Below, piece by piece: positions 34,949 to 43,775 of a DNA stretch of 64,000 bases (positions are counted from its first letter, which is position 1; each line of letters begins with the position of its first letter). This DNA comes from an uncultured Treponema sp. (GTDB taxonomy: Bacteria > Spirochaetota > Spirochaetia > Treponematales > Treponemataceae), in the NCBI GenBank assembly GCA_947165895.1, contig CAMVCB010000006.1:248001-312000 (forward strand), in the 5' to 3' direction. The notes below the pieces were generated by a model. It was not told the origin of the DNA. It saw only the letters and a list, made by a program, of their open reading frames with translations, and searched no databases. A program made the position numbers and the translations under genes.

Positions 34949-35907
34949 TGCCTTTTTTCTCTTCAAAAGTCCCTGCTGATTTTCCTTCTTCTCAAAGACT
35001 TGATAAATACATAGCCTCGCTTCCAAACGGAATGAACCGTTCTAAATTAAAAAGCGGTGTTACCGAAATCCTCGTAAATGGAAAAAAAGTAAAAATCAGC
35101 CAGAAGGTAAAGGCCGGTGATCAGATAGATATCCAGTGGGAAGATAATATTCCGGATAACATAGATCCCGAAAATATTCCCCTGGACATCGTTTATGAAG
35201 ATGAAAATGTAACTGTTGTAAACAAGGCTCAGGGAATGGTGACCCATCCTGCATGCGGAAACTGGAGCGGAACTCTTGTAAATGCACTTTTATACCATTG
35301 GGGAAGACAAAGCATTGAGCAGTTAAAAGAGGGAAGTGATGCAGAAATTTTAGAGCGACGTCGTCCGGGTATAGTTCACCGTCTGGATAAAGAAACCAGC
35401 GGACTTATCATAACTGCAAAAAATCGTGACAGCGAAGAGTGGCTTCAAAAACAATTTAAGGATAAAACACTACAAAAGGAGTATATCTGTATATGTACCG
35501 GTCGTCCTCCTGCATTAAAAGGTGATATCCGCACTCAGATTATCCGCGATCCAAAGAACCGCCACCGCTTTAAGGCCGTAGAAAATACAGAAGAAGGAAA
35601 GTTTGCCCGGAGTCTTTATCATGTTGTCGCAACTTATGGAAATTATTCTCTTATCCGTGTCAGAATAAAAACCGGGCGTACTCATCAGATTAGAGTTCAT
35701 ATGAAATTTTTAGGTTGTCCTATATTAGGCGATTCTACTTATAATAAACCGGATTCGCTTTTTCCTGATGCAAGCCTTATGCTGCATTCCTGTCGCTTAA
35801 AAATTCGTCTTCCAGGCCAGCAAAATTTGACTACATTTAAAGCAAAAACACCCCCTCGTTTTCTTGAAGTTGAAAAAAAACTTAAAAAGAAATATCCAAA
35901 AAAATAA
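34948..35907 (+). CDS. RluA/RluD-family 23S rRNA pseudouridine synthase with S4 domain
   Basis: 319 residues. An N-terminal S4 RNA-binding domain (about 15-75: RLDKYIASL, VNGKKVKISQKVKAGDQIDI) precedes the synthase domain. The active-site motif is GIVHRLDKETSGLIITAKN with the catalytic Asp; IKTGRTHQIRVHMKFLG and PILGDSTY are the later conserved motifs. It isomerises uridines in large-subunit rRNA, and the S4 domain makes RluD-like specificity most likely. AGGAG lies 8 bases before the ATG. Confidence 0.88.
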   Translation: MPFFSSKVPADFPSSQRLDKYIASLPNGMNRSKLKSGVTEILVNGKKVKISQKVKAGDQIDIQWEDNIPDNIDPENIPLDIVYEDENVTVVNKAQGMVTHPACGNWSGTLVNALLYHWGRQSIEQLKEGSDAEILERRRPGIVHRLDKETSGLIITAKNRDSEEWLQKQFKDKTLQKEYICICTGRPPALKGDIRTQIIRDPKNRHRFKAVENTEEGKFARSLYHVVATYGNYSLIRVRIKTGRTHQIRVHMKFLGCPILGDSTYNKPDSLFPDASLMLHSCRLKIRLPGQQNLTTFKAKTPPRFLEVEKKLKKKYPKK

Positions 35908-35915
35908 AGAAGATT

Positions 35916-36665
35916 ATGACTTCAATAAAGATTATAAGTGAACCAGACAAAAACAATCCCTATGCCGTGATTTACAAGCCAAAAGGGCTTCCTTCAGCGC
36001 CAATTTCAGCTGATGACAGGGAAAATGCTCTTTGTAAGGCAATCGAAGTCTTTCCTTCTTTAGGTGAAGTTGCAGGAAAAAAGAAAATTGAACACGGGCT
36101 TTTGCACCGCCTTGATACCGCAACTGACGGCCTTATTCTGATTGCCGCAAGTCAGGATTTTTATGATTTTATGTCTGATGAACAGGCTCAGGACCGCTTT
36201 ATTAAATATTATACTGCGGTCTGTGATATCAATCCTGAAAACCCAAAGCTTTTGGATGGTTTTCCCCAGAATGAAAAAATTCTTCCAAAAGAAAAGCTTG
36301 TAATTGAATCATATTTCAGAAGTTTTGGTAAAGGCGGCAAAGAAGTTCGTCCTGTAACCAGAACAAGTGGGACTGCTGCATTAAAAAAAATCGGAAAGCC
36401 AAAGCTTTATCAGACTGAAATTGTTTCAATAAAGCAGATGGATGAGAGAAGCTGTAAGCTTGTCTGCCGTATTTCCCAGGGCTACCGCCATCAGGTTCGC
36501 TGTCATCTTGCCTGGGCAGGTCTTCCTGTAGAAAATGACCCTTTATACAATGCAATCTTCCGGGAAAAAGAAGACAGGTCTGGAATGCTTAACTTTTCTG
36601 CTACCAGAATTGAGTTTACAAATCCACTTGAAAAAAAATTGAAGATATTTGATTATGTGTTTTAA
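35916..36665 (+). CDS. Second RluA-family pseudouridine synthase, no S4 domain
   Basis: 249 residues, synthase domain only. GLLHRLDTATDGLILIAAS holds the catalytic Asp, and CRISQGYRHQVRCHLAWAGLPVENDPLYN the C-terminal conserved part. It differs from the usual RluA pattern (QGYRHQVR in place of GRTHQIR), which is typical of a divergent subgroup often seen in spirochaetes. The target RNA is unknown. It lies 8 bases after the first synthase gene, so two paralogous modification enzymes are co-expressed. Confidence 0.8.
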   Translation: MTSIKIISEPDKNNPYAVIYKPKGLPSAPISADDRENALCKAIEVFPSLGEVAGKKKIEHGLLHRLDTATDGLILIAASQDFYDFMSDEQAQDRFIKYYTAVCDINPENPKLLDGFPQNEKILPKEKLVIESYFRSFGKGGKEVRPVTRTSGTAALKKIGKPKLYQTEIVSIKQMDERSCKLVCRISQGYRHQVRCHLAWAGLPVENDPLYNAIFREKEDRSGMLNFSATRIEFTNPLEKKLKIFDYVF

Positions 36666-36675
36666 AATAAAAAAA

Positions 36676-36756
36676 TACCCGGCACGAGATTTGAACTCGC
36701 ATGATAAAATCACTCGGACCTGAACCGAGCGCGTCTACCAATTCCGCCAACCGGGC
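36676..36756 (-). tRNA. tRNA-Leu (anticodon CAG)
   Basis: A class II tRNA folds on the minus strand: acceptor GCCCGGT/GCCGGGT, D arm GCGGAATTGGTAGACGC, anticodon stem CTCGG/CCGAG around loop TTCAGGT (anticodon CAG), a short variable arm, and T loop TTCAAAT. The first acceptor pair is a G-U wobble and could be extended by U(-1) with A73. CCA is not encoded; a T-run follows the discriminator A. Confidence 0.92.
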
Positions 36757-36777
36757 ATTAAAAAATTAAGTGTTAAT

Positions 36778-36806
36778 ATAATATACAAAAAAAGATTTTT
36801 GGTCAA
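36778..36806 (-). promoter_or_regulatory. tRNA-Leu promoter TTGACC-17-TATTAT
   Basis: On the minus strand TTGACC (36806-36801) and TATTAT (36783-36778) are 17 bases apart and end 21 bases before the tRNA 5' end. The tRNA-Tyr/Thr operon has the same -35 and spacing. Confidence 0.7.
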
Positions 36807-36812
36807 TCCATA

Positions 36813-37205
36813 TTAAAGGCAACTGTACAAAATCATCACAAGACTGCCCAAAACAAGCAGACAGACGGCATAAATCCAAACAGGCAGGGAAGAATCGCCT
36901 GTGCTTTTAGATTTTTTTGCACTCACAGGAATGTAGAGGCGGTTCTTTTTGTATTTAATATTTTTTGTGTGATTATTCTGTGCATTGATTTTTGCCCCGG
37001 AAGCTCCTGATGAGCCGTTTACGGCATATCCGCATTCTGGACAGCCGTTTATAAAATCTTCTGTTCGGCCAGTATGCCCGCAGTTAGGACACAGCACCGA
37101 AGCAAAAAATTTTCCGCATTTAGGGCAGAATTTTGATTTTCGGGGAACTTCGGATCCGCAGCACTGACAGAAAAATTTTGCTTCCTTTTGAACTGACTTT
37201 GCCAT
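36813..37205 (-). CDS. Zinc-ribbon protein with C-terminal membrane anchor
   Basis: 130 residues. Residues about 10-62 carry eight Cys in four CxxC pairs (CQCC, CPKC, CPNC, CPEC), which fits two zinc ribbons. A basic Ser/Lys/Asn-rich linker leads to a C-terminal hydrophobic helix (about 108-126), so it is predicted to be tail-anchored with the ribbons in the cytoplasm. No enzymatic motif is visible. Its start shares one base with the stop of the upstream pseudo-receiver gene, so the two are co-expressed. Confidence 0.7.
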   Translation of the reverse strand: MAKSVQKEAKFFCQCCGSEVPRKSKFCPKCGKFFASVLCPNCGHTGRTEDFINGCPECGYAVNGSSGASGAKINAQNNHTKNIKYKKNRLYIPVSAKKSKSTGDSSLPVWIYAVCLLVLGSLVMILYSCL

Positions 37206-37831
37206 TATTGAATTTCCAAAACTAACTGATTTTTACTGCTGTCAAACTGTCTGATTACAGCTCCGTCATAATCATCAATCTGATTATTTATAAAGGTTGT
37301 CAGCACTGAAATAGAAGAAGATTCAAATTTTGAAGGAAAATCCAGAGTGCAAACAAGAGTCTTATCTTCAAGTTTATTTACTTTTCCGCTGAGCATCCTT
37401 CCTTTATCTGTTTCGCAAAGAAGAAATGAACCGATAGAAGGTAATTCAGATTCGACTTGTGGTATTATAGTGACAGATTTTGCTGCGGGTGCAAAAAAAC
37501 TAAGCTTTTCATCTGTAATCTGATTAAAGCAGCCTGTAATTCCAAGTTCTATGTATTTTTTCTGATCTTCATCAGATAGAGGAGTTTCTTCGTAAAGATA
37601 AATTTTTACATCATTTCCACCAATACCGCTTTTTACAAACTGTACAAGGGTTTTCCAGAGGCGGGGATATTCATTTGAATTTAGGATAATTACATCTGGC
37701 CTGATTTCTTCAATGTTATCAAGCGCCTTCATAAACCACTTGTAAATGATTGTATCAACGCCATATTTTTCTGCTACAGCGTTGATTTTTGAGCTTAATA
37801 TTGTATCTTCTGTAATTATCAGTGCTTTCAT
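37205..37831 (-). CDS. Pseudo-receiver protein with PilZ-like C-terminal domain
   Basis: 208 residues. The first 110 resemble a receiver fold (MKALIITEDTILSSKI; RPDVIILNSNEY), but the phospho-acceptor Asp is replaced by Asn (ILNSN) and the late Lys is not evident. Residues about 125-208 (GRMLSGKVNKLEDKTLVCTL onward) look like a small beta barrel of PilZ type, but without a clear RxxxR motif. It may therefore sense neither phosphate nor c-di-GMP in the usual way. It sits 8 bases after the exported-protein gene. Assignment rests on fold-like patterns only. Confidence 0.5.
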   Translation of the reverse strand: MKALIITEDTILSSKINAVAEKYGVDTIIYKWFMKALDNIEEIRPDVIILNSNEYPRLWKTLVQFVKSGIGGNDVKIYLYEETPLSDEDQKKYIELGITGCFNQITDEKLSFFAPAAKSVTIIPQVESELPSIGSFLLCETDKGRMLSGKVNKLEDKTLVCTLDFPSKFESSSISVLTTFINNQIDDYDGAVIRQFDSSKNQLVLEIQ

Positions 37832-37839
37832 TTTTTTTC

Positions 37840-38820
37840 TTACTCTGTTCCAAGATTTACAACATTATAATCGTAAATCTGCCAGATTCCTTCGCGCTGA
37901 CGAACCTTGTAGGTATAACGTTTTTTCTCACTGAAGTTTGGGTACTTGAACCATTCAATTACCGTAACATTTCCTTCGGTAGGAGAGTAAGTTGTACGTT
38001 CAATCTGGAATTTTTCTGGAATTGCAACGATATCGCTGTCAATTTTTGTCTGCATTAAATCTGCCTTGAATACTTTGAGGATTCTTTCGCGTTCTTCTGC
38101 TGATGAAGAAACGTATTTTTTCTGAAGATTTGAGTTTCTCTTAAGAAGAGATTCAAGATCCATATAGAGGAAATACTGATCCCAGAGTGATTTTTGTCTT
38201 GCAATAATAGTCTGTTCAACAATCTTATCTGGAGCAATATCAGCAGGGTGGAGAAGTTCAACTGTTTTTTCGCTGACAGGCAGGAAATTTGATGCAGCAG
38301 CCTTTGGACTTGGCTGAATTTCAAGGGTAAGGCGGTTAGATTTAATTGAAAGATATTTTGATTTATAAAGCTCAGGATAAAAAACTGCTTCCAGATAGTA
38401 AACTGAGCTTTTATTGATTGTAAGGTAGTCTTTTACGTTTTCTACAAATGAATATTCTTCTCCCTGCTCAAGAGAAATTTCCCGGAAATAAACTGTCTGA
38501 TTTGTAGTTCTTTTTTCAACAAGATTTACGGTCTGTTCAAGTCTGCTGTTTTTCACAGTAAATGCGTTAAAATCAAGACTGAACATTCTGTCATCTGCAA
38601 GCTTAAAGCGCAGTGTTTCTGTTCCGTTGTTTTTAATGGAAATATGAACAAAAACAGGAGATTCTTCTCCGTCGCCCGGGTAATAAATTGTTCTGTTATA
38701 ATATTTTATAGAAACGGAGGCTTTTGAAAAATCAGGAGCAGATTCAGTCTGAACCTGTGCAAAAGTATGGCTGAAAATAAAGAGACTTGCTATAATTACA
38801 AAAAGTTTACGTAAAGACAA
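37840..38820 (-). CDS. Exported protein of unknown function
   Basis: 326 residues with a Sec signal peptide (LFVIIASLFIFSHTFAQ, cleavage after about 21). The mature N-terminal half (about 30-150) has the pattern of an Ig-like beta sandwich (VFVHISIKNNGTETLRF), and the C-terminal half is helical then beta. No catalytic motif is seen. The start codon is TTG, with AGGAGA 8 bases upstream. It heads a three-gene minus-strand unit and faces away from mfd. Confidence 0.65.
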   Translation of the reverse strand: MSLRKLFVIIASLFIFSHTFAQVQTESAPDFSKASVSIKYYNRTIYYPGDGEESPVFVHISIKNNGTETLRFKLADDRMFSLDFNAFTVKNSRLEQTVNLVEKRTTNQTVYFREISLEQGEEYSFVENVKDYLTINKSSVYYLEAVFYPELYKSKYLSIKSNRLTLEIQPSPKAAASNFLPVSEKTVELLHPADIAPDKIVEQTIIARQKSLWDQYFLYMDLESLLKRNSNLQKKYVSSSAEERERILKVFKADLMQTKIDSDIVAIPEKFQIERTTYSPTEGNVTVIEWFKYPNFSEKKRYTYKVRQREGIWQIYDYNVVNLGTE

Positions 38821-38856
38821 AATTATTCTCCTATATTTATATTATCGGTAAGTAAA

Positions 38857-41800
38857 ATGAAATCATTAACTATAAACGACTTATTACATAACTGGCCTCA
38901 ATTTCATTCTGCCTGTGAAAAAATTACGGGCTGCTACGAAGAGAATAATTTTCCTCTTTCTGTGAGCGGACTCCACGGAAGCCTCTTCAGCTATTTTATT
39001 CAGGACTTTGCGGCCTATAAACATTCAAAAACTGTACAGGCCTTGCAGTATTCTGCTTCAAGTAAAAAGTCCCCCCTCTACAATTCTTTTTCTACAGATA
39101 TTCTGATTGTAGTTCCTACGGAATTTGAAGCAACAAACCTTTATTCTGATTTTCAGACAGTTTTTCCCCAGGCAGAGGTACTCATTTTTCCGACCTGGGG
39201 AATTTTGCCATACCGGCCTGCCGCTGTCGGTTCCCTTGTTTTTGGAAAAAGGGCAGGCTTTCTTTCTAAACTGGTTCAAAAACCTGAAAATATTACATTT
39301 AATCAGAAAACCAGAATTTTTATCGTTCCGCAAAGAAGCTTTATTTCACCTTTGCCGCCGCCTTCCTATATAAAAACCCAAAGCTTTAAGTTAGAAAAAG
39401 GGGCCAGCCTTGATACTGCCCGCATTGCTGAAAAACTTACAGCCCTTGGCTATATACGAGTTCCGAAGGTAAGCGTCCGGGGGGAATTCAGTCTTCGCGG
39501 TGAAGTTCTTGATATCTTTCTTCCGGCAGAAGAAAATGCCGTCCGTGTAATTTTTGACTTCGATACAATCGAATCCTTTAAGGATTTTGATGCTGACAGC
39601 CAGTCGACAATTGGAAATCGTGAAAATCTTGTAATCTATCCTATGAAGGAAGTTTTATGGACCGAAGAACTTGTTGATACTTTGACTTCAAAGCTTGAAG
39701 ATTATCAGAATACAGCAATAAAAAACGATACTGAGGGATATTCCGATGGTCTTTTTGAGCAGAATCATTCCGTTCATCTTCCTTTTACCAGAGAAGCTTT
39801 AAAAGCAGAGGAAAAACTCCTTTCTGAACTAAGAAATCTGCATGAATCAGAGGGGGAGGAATTTTTTTATCAGCTTTTATGGGATAAAAACTATACTTTT
39901 CTTGATTATTTTGATCCGTCTTCATTTATCTTTTTCTATGATTATGACCGTCTTTCGAATGCTAAGCTGCTTATAAACCGCGAATTTTCTGCAAGCTACA
40001 GAAAGGCAAGGGAAAGTCTTCCGGTTCTTCCTCCAGACATGCTTATTCTGGATTTTGATAATCTGCTTGAAGAATCAAAAAACAGAATCTATCTGAAAAC
40101 CGTTTCAACTGATTCAGAAAAAAATGACGGTAATTCTATTGCGATTCAAAGTGAGCCTTCAAAAAGCTTTTTTGGAAACATAAATTATCTGAAAGACCAG
40201 CTTACAGAGCTTCAGAAGGATTTCTGGAAGGTTTTTATTTTTGCGGATAATGAAAATCAGTCACTTCGCCTGAATGAGATTTTTAAGGATTTTACAAGTC
40301 CTGATAATCCGTCTCCATTAAAAATTTTCCCAAATGCAATTTCTGCAGGATTCAGCGTTCCTGAAATCAAGCTTCTGGTAATTCAGGAAAATGAGATTTT
40401 TGGCCGCCGTAAATATGTTCCAAAAACCGTAAACAAGGCAAAATCCAAACCGATAGACACTTTTGTAGAACTTCAGCCTGGAGACTACATCGTTCATGTA
40501 AACTGGGGAATCGGACTTTTTCATGGAATCGAGCGTGTAAAAGCCCAGGGAAACGAGCGCGATTACATTAAGCTTGAATATGCAGACAAGGAATTTGCCT
40601 TTGTTCCTATAGAGCAGGTAAATCTTGTTCAGCGTTATATTGGAAATGAAGGCGATCATCCCCGGCTTGACCGCATAGGAAGCAAGGCCTGGGAAAACCG
40701 TAAGAGCAAGGCTAGGGCCGCTGTTGAAGAAATTGCCCGGAAGCTTATAGATTTGTATTCCCGCCGTCAGGCTGCGGTAGGTTTTGCCTTCCCAAAAGAA
40801 AAGGAGTGGCAGGCTGCTTTTGAGGCTGCTTTCCCATATGAAGATACACCCGACCAGGTGACCGTTACAGAAGAAATTAAGGCTGATATGGAAAGACCAG
40901 TTCCTATGGACCGTCTTGTCTGCGGAGATGTCGGCTACGGAAAGACTGAAATTGCCATGAGGGCTGCATTTAAAGCTGTAATGGGCGGAAAACAGGTAGC
41001 TTTCCTTGCTCCGACTACAATTCTTGCCGAGCAGCATTATGATAACTGTAAGGAGCGCTTTAAAAACTTTCCGGTAAAAATTGAACGTATGAGCCGCTTT
41101 GTAAGCAGTGCAGAGCAGAAAAAAACTCTCGCGCGCCTTGCGGAAGGACAGGTTGATATTTTAGTCGGTACACACAGAATCATTCAAAAAGACGTAAAAT
41201 TCAAAAATCTTGGTCTTATGATTATTGATGAAGAGCAGCGTTTTGGCGTAAAGGACAAGGAAAGACTTAAGGAGATGAAAAACAATATCGACTGTCTTAC
41301 TATGTCTGCAACTCCGATTCCGCGAACCCTGCACATGAGTCTTCTAAAAATCCGCGACATGAGCCTTTTGACAACGCCGCCTCAGAGCCGTCAGCCGATT
41401 GAAACTGTAATTGATGAATATACAGACGAAAGGGTAGCGCACGCAATCAGGCAGGAAATAGAGCGGGGCGGACAGATTTTCTATCTGCATAACAGGGTAG
41501 AGACTCTCATGGATGTAAGGCAGAAGATTGAGCGCATTGTTCCTGAAGTTCTTGTTGATGTAGCTCATGGTCAGATGACAAGTGCTGAGCTTGATGATAT
41601 TTTCCACCGCTTTAAAATGGGTGGCTTCCATGTTTTAATTGCGACTACAATCATTGAAAACGGAATTGATATTCCAAACGTAAATACAATCATCATTGAC
41701 CGTGCAGATATGTATGGTGTAAGCCAGCTTTATCAGCTGAGGGGCCGCGTTGGCCGCAGTGACAGAAAGGCCTATGCATATCTTTTATACCCGGAGCATA

Positions 41801-42471
41801 AAGCACTTAGTGAAGTTGCAATGAAGCGTCTTCAGGTTATTTCGGATTTTACCGAGCTTGGAAGCGGATTTAAGATTGCCATGAAGGATATGGAAATCCG
41901 TGGTGCCGGAAACCTGCTTGGCCGCGATCAGTCCGGTGAAGTTTATTCTGTAGGCTTTGATATGTATGTGCGTCTTTTAAATGATGCCGTAAACCGCCTT
42001 ATGGCGCAGAAGGACTACGATGCGGCAGAACAGGCTGACGTTATCATGGAACTTGAATACACAGGCTTTATCCCTGATACTTATATCTTTAACCAGCAGA
42101 TTAAGATGGAAATTTATAAAAAGATTTCATCTGTTACAACTGAAGCTGAGTTTGATTCAGTTCTTAGTGAGCTGAATGACCGCTTTGGTCCAATCCCTGA
42201 TGAAGTTTCAAGTCTTTTAGCCCTCGCTGAAATCAGAATTTTATGCAAAAAACTGAAAATCTCTTCTCTGCGGGAACGACAGGGTGAGGTTAAAGTTGAG
42301 TTTAAAAAGGTTTCTGATATTTCAATCGATAAATTTATGAGTCTTTTGCAGAAAAATCCTGGAATTATCAGGCTTGATCCTAAGCTCCAGAATGTAATTT
42401 TCATAAAACTTGGAAAAATCGGCTTGAAAGAAAAGTCAGAATTTATCCGTGAAAAACTCAGTCAGTTGTAA
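38857..42471 (+). CDS. mfd: Transcription-repair coupling factor (Mfd)
   Basis: 1204 residues. Mfd removes stalled RNA polymerase and recruits UvrA. The UvrB-like N-terminal part (about 60-290) includes FPTWGILPYRPAAVG and VRGEFSLRGEVLDIFLP. The RNA-polymerase-interacting domain follows near 535 (GDYIVHVNWGIGLFHGIERV). The RecG-like translocase has Walker A GDVGYGKTEIAMRAAFKA (near 690), the DEEQ box IDEEQRFGVK, SATPIPRTLHMSL, GRVGRSDRKAYAYLL and the TRG segment GNLLGRDQSG. The C-terminal UvrA-masking domain ends the protein. Length matches the family. Only 36 bp separate it from the divergent exported-protein gene. Confidence 0.96.
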   Translation: MKSLTINDLLHNWPQFHSACEKITGCYEENNFPLSVSGLHGSLFSYFIQDFAAYKHSKTVQALQYSASSKKSPLYNSFSTDILIVVPTEFEATNLYSDFQTVFPQAEVLIFPTWGILPYRPAAVGSLVFGKRAGFLSKLVQKPENITFNQKTRIFIVPQRSFISPLPPPSYIKTQSFKLEKGASLDTARIAEKLTALGYIRVPKVSVRGEFSLRGEVLDIFLPAEENAVRVIFDFDTIESFKDFDADSQSTIGNRENLVIYPMKEVLWTEELVDTLTSKLEDYQNTAIKNDTEGYSDGLFEQNHSVHLPFTREALKAEEKLLSELRNLHESEGEEFFYQLLWDKNYTFLDYFDPSSFIFFYDYDRLSNAKLLINREFSASYRKARESLPVLPPDMLILDFDNLLEESKNRIYLKTVSTDSEKNDGNSIAIQSEPSKSFFGNINYLKDQLTELQKDFWKVFIFADNENQSLRLNEIFKDFTSPDNPSPLKIFPNAISAGFSVPEIKLLVIQENEIFGRRKYVPKTVNKAKSKPIDTFVELQPGDYIVHVNWGIGLFHGIERVKAQGNERDYIKLEYADKEFAFVPIEQVNLVQRYIGNEGDHPRLDRIGSKAWENRKSKARAAVEEIARKLIDLYSRRQAAVGFAFPKEKEWQAAFEAAFPYEDTPDQVTVTEEIKADMERPVPMDRLVCGDVGYGKTEIAMRAAFKAVMGGKQVAFLAPTTILAEQHYDNCKERFKNFPVKIERMSRFVSSAEQKKTLARLAEGQVDILVGTHRIIQKDVKFKNLGLMIIDEEQRFGVKDKERLKEMKNNIDCLTMSATPIPRTLHMSLLKIRDMSLLTTPPQSRQPIETVIDEYTDERVAHAIRQEIERGGQIFYLHNRVETLMDVRQKIERIVPEVLVDVAHGQMTSAELDDIFHRFKMGGFHVLIATTIIENGIDIPNVNTIIIDRADMYGVSQLYQLRGRVGRSDRKAYAYLLYPEHKALSEVAMKRLQVISDFTELGSGFKIAMKDMEIRGAGNLLGRDQSGEVYSVGFDMYVRLLNDAVNRLMAQKDYDAAEQADVIMELEYTGFIPDTYIFNQQIKMEIYKKISSVTTEAEFDSVLSELNDRFGPIPDEVSSLLALAEIRILCKKLKISSLRERQGEVKVEFKKVSDISIDKFMSLLQKNPGIIRLDPKLQNVIFIKLGKIGLKEKSEFIREKLSQL

Positions 42472-42475
42472 CAGG

Positions 42476-42504
42476 TTGTAATTGAACTTTCTTTAAGGTA
42501 TTCT
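42476..42504 (+). promoter_or_regulatory. Promoter TTGTAA-17-TATTCT for a leaderless transcript
   Basis: The two hexamers are 17 bases apart, and the -10 ends 6 bases before the ATG at 42511, putting the predicted start site on the ATG. No Shine-Dalgarno is present. Confidence 0.5.
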
Positions 42505-42510
42505 TGATAT

Positions 42511-43248
42511 ATGAAAAAATTACTTTTTTTATTTGCCTTATCAATGACTGTTTCTTCAGCTTATTGTAAAGATATGCCTCCTGCTGACGTGGAAGCCGCT
42601 TTTACAAATTCTGATGCTGAAACTACAATTTCTTCAAAAATTTCAGAAAGTCTTTTGATTCCAAAGCTTCTTTCAGAATATGATTTGAATGCAGAGCCAA
42701 GCCTTTTCCGCGAAAAGATTTTTTATCTTGAAAATGATAAATCAATGTCAGAAATTTCACAGATTCTGCGCTCGATAAGCACAATGGAAGGAATCAGGTA
42801 TTATTCAACTGGCAGTAAAAAATGGGAAACCTTATACGAAAAGGCAACCTTTATAGACAGTCCAGACAGCAAAAATCCGGTAGGGGAGGAAGCGCTAAAA
42901 GAATCTCTTTCTTCTGACGGAAAAAAGATTTACTGTCTTTTAGAAGACCATTCTCTTGGAAGCTGTGTTTACGAGCTTTCTTATTTTGAAAGGGAAAATG
43001 AAATCGCCGTTAATTTTCATCTTGTTGAACCGATAAAGCTTGGTCCGGTAAAAGCCGTAAAAGCTGACAATCTTGTAATAAATCTTCTTGTAATAAAAGA
43101 AAATAAAGACAGTGATAAACTTACCTTGTACATGAACGTTAAGGCAAAATATGTAAAGCTTTCTATGATTGAAAACCGCCTTAATAAATCTTTTGAGCGC
43201 CGTATTGACTCAATGTACACATGGTTTGAAGATCAGATTTCAAAATAA
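42511..43248 (+). CDS. Exported protein of unknown function
   Basis: 245 residues with a signal peptide (KKLLFLFALSMTVSSAYC; either signal peptidase I or a weak lipobox ending at Cys19). The mature protein alternates helix and beta, with a GIRYYSTGSKKWETLYEKA motif and a beta-rich second half. It resembles Treponema-lineage secreted hypotheticals and I see no active site. It is downstream of mfd with its own promoter. Confidence 0.65.
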   Translation: MKKLLFLFALSMTVSSAYCKDMPPADVEAAFTNSDAETTISSKISESLLIPKLLSEYDLNAEPSLFREKIFYLENDKSMSEISQILRSISTMEGIRYYSTGSKKWETLYEKATFIDSPDSKNPVGEEALKESLSSDGKKIYCLLEDHSLGSCVYELSYFERENEIAVNFHLVEPIKLGPVKAVKADNLVINLLVIKENKDSDKLTLYMNVKAKYVKLSMIENRLNKSFERRIDSMYTWFEDQISK

Positions 43249-43278
43249 AATTTTTTCAAAACATTTTTCATTTTTTAT

Positions 43279-43307
43279 TTGCAAATAGCTCCAGGCAATG
43301 CGATAAT
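43279..43307 (+). promoter_or_regulatory. Promoter TTGCAA-17-GATAAT
   Basis: Two good hexamers at 17-bp spacing upstream of the 43344 gene. The predicted leader is about 30 bases and contains CTGGAGG at 43329-43335. Confidence 0.6.
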
Positions 43308-43343
43308 ATTTTCGGGAAAACTTAATGTCTGGAGGTATCGTAT

Positions 43344-43652
43344 ATGGCAAAGATTAATGATGAAAAGAAAATTGAACGAATTGTCAAAGGTATTGTCATT
43401 GGGCTTGTTGTTGCAGCTGTTCTTTCTTTCCTTCTTTTATCTTCAGGAATATTCAACATGAGCGTTTCTGATCCGTACCGATATGAGTCCAATTACAGCA
43501 AGCTTTCTTCGTCAGAAAAGAGTATGGTTCGTTCTATGAAAAAGACAGGTGAAGTCCAGTCAAAAGTAATAGGAACAAGGCGCTCTGTTGGTGGAAACGG
43601 CAAATTCATTGATGAAGTCAGTAGAAAGCACCAGTCTGACAAGAAAAAGTAG
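43344..43652 (+). CDS. Small single-pass membrane protein of unknown function
   Basis: 102 residues: a basic amphipathic N-terminus, one membrane helix (about 17-37), then a hydrophilic domain with SVSDPYRYESNYSKLSSSEK and a basic C-terminal tail. A strong ribosome-binding site (GGAGG) lies 8 bases before the ATG, and a complete promoter precedes it, so it is probably real. No motif is recognised. Confidence 0.6.
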   Translation: MAKINDEKKIERIVKGIVIGLVVAAVLSFLLLSSGIFNMSVSDPYRYESNYSKLSSSEKSMVRSMKKTGEVQSKVIGTRRSVGGNGKFIDEVSRKHQSDKKK

Positions 43653-43737
43653 ACCTTTGAAAGAATCACATTTTTTTTGAGATTGTATTTTTTATACTCG
43701 TGTTACTTTCTATAATGTAGGTTCTGTCTACCTGTTT

Positions 43738-43755
43738 GAAGCCGCTGGCGGCTTC
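43738..43755. terminator. Hairpin between convergent genes (possible bidirectional terminator)
   Basis: A perfect 8-bp stem (GAAGCCGC/GCGGCTTC, 2-base loop) lies in the 123-bp gap between the small membrane protein and rodA. T-runs are short on both sides (TGTTCT; AAACAGG on the other), so termination efficiency is uncertain. A TATAAT at 43711-43716 upstream lacks a clear -35. Confidence 0.45.
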
Positions 43756-43775
43756 TGTTCTATAGTAGACCTAAA

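Noticed and set aside
43711-43760. Small RNA between the 43344 gene and rodA
   Set aside because: A TATAAT precedes the GAAGCCGC hairpin, but there is no -35 box and the product would be under 50 nt.
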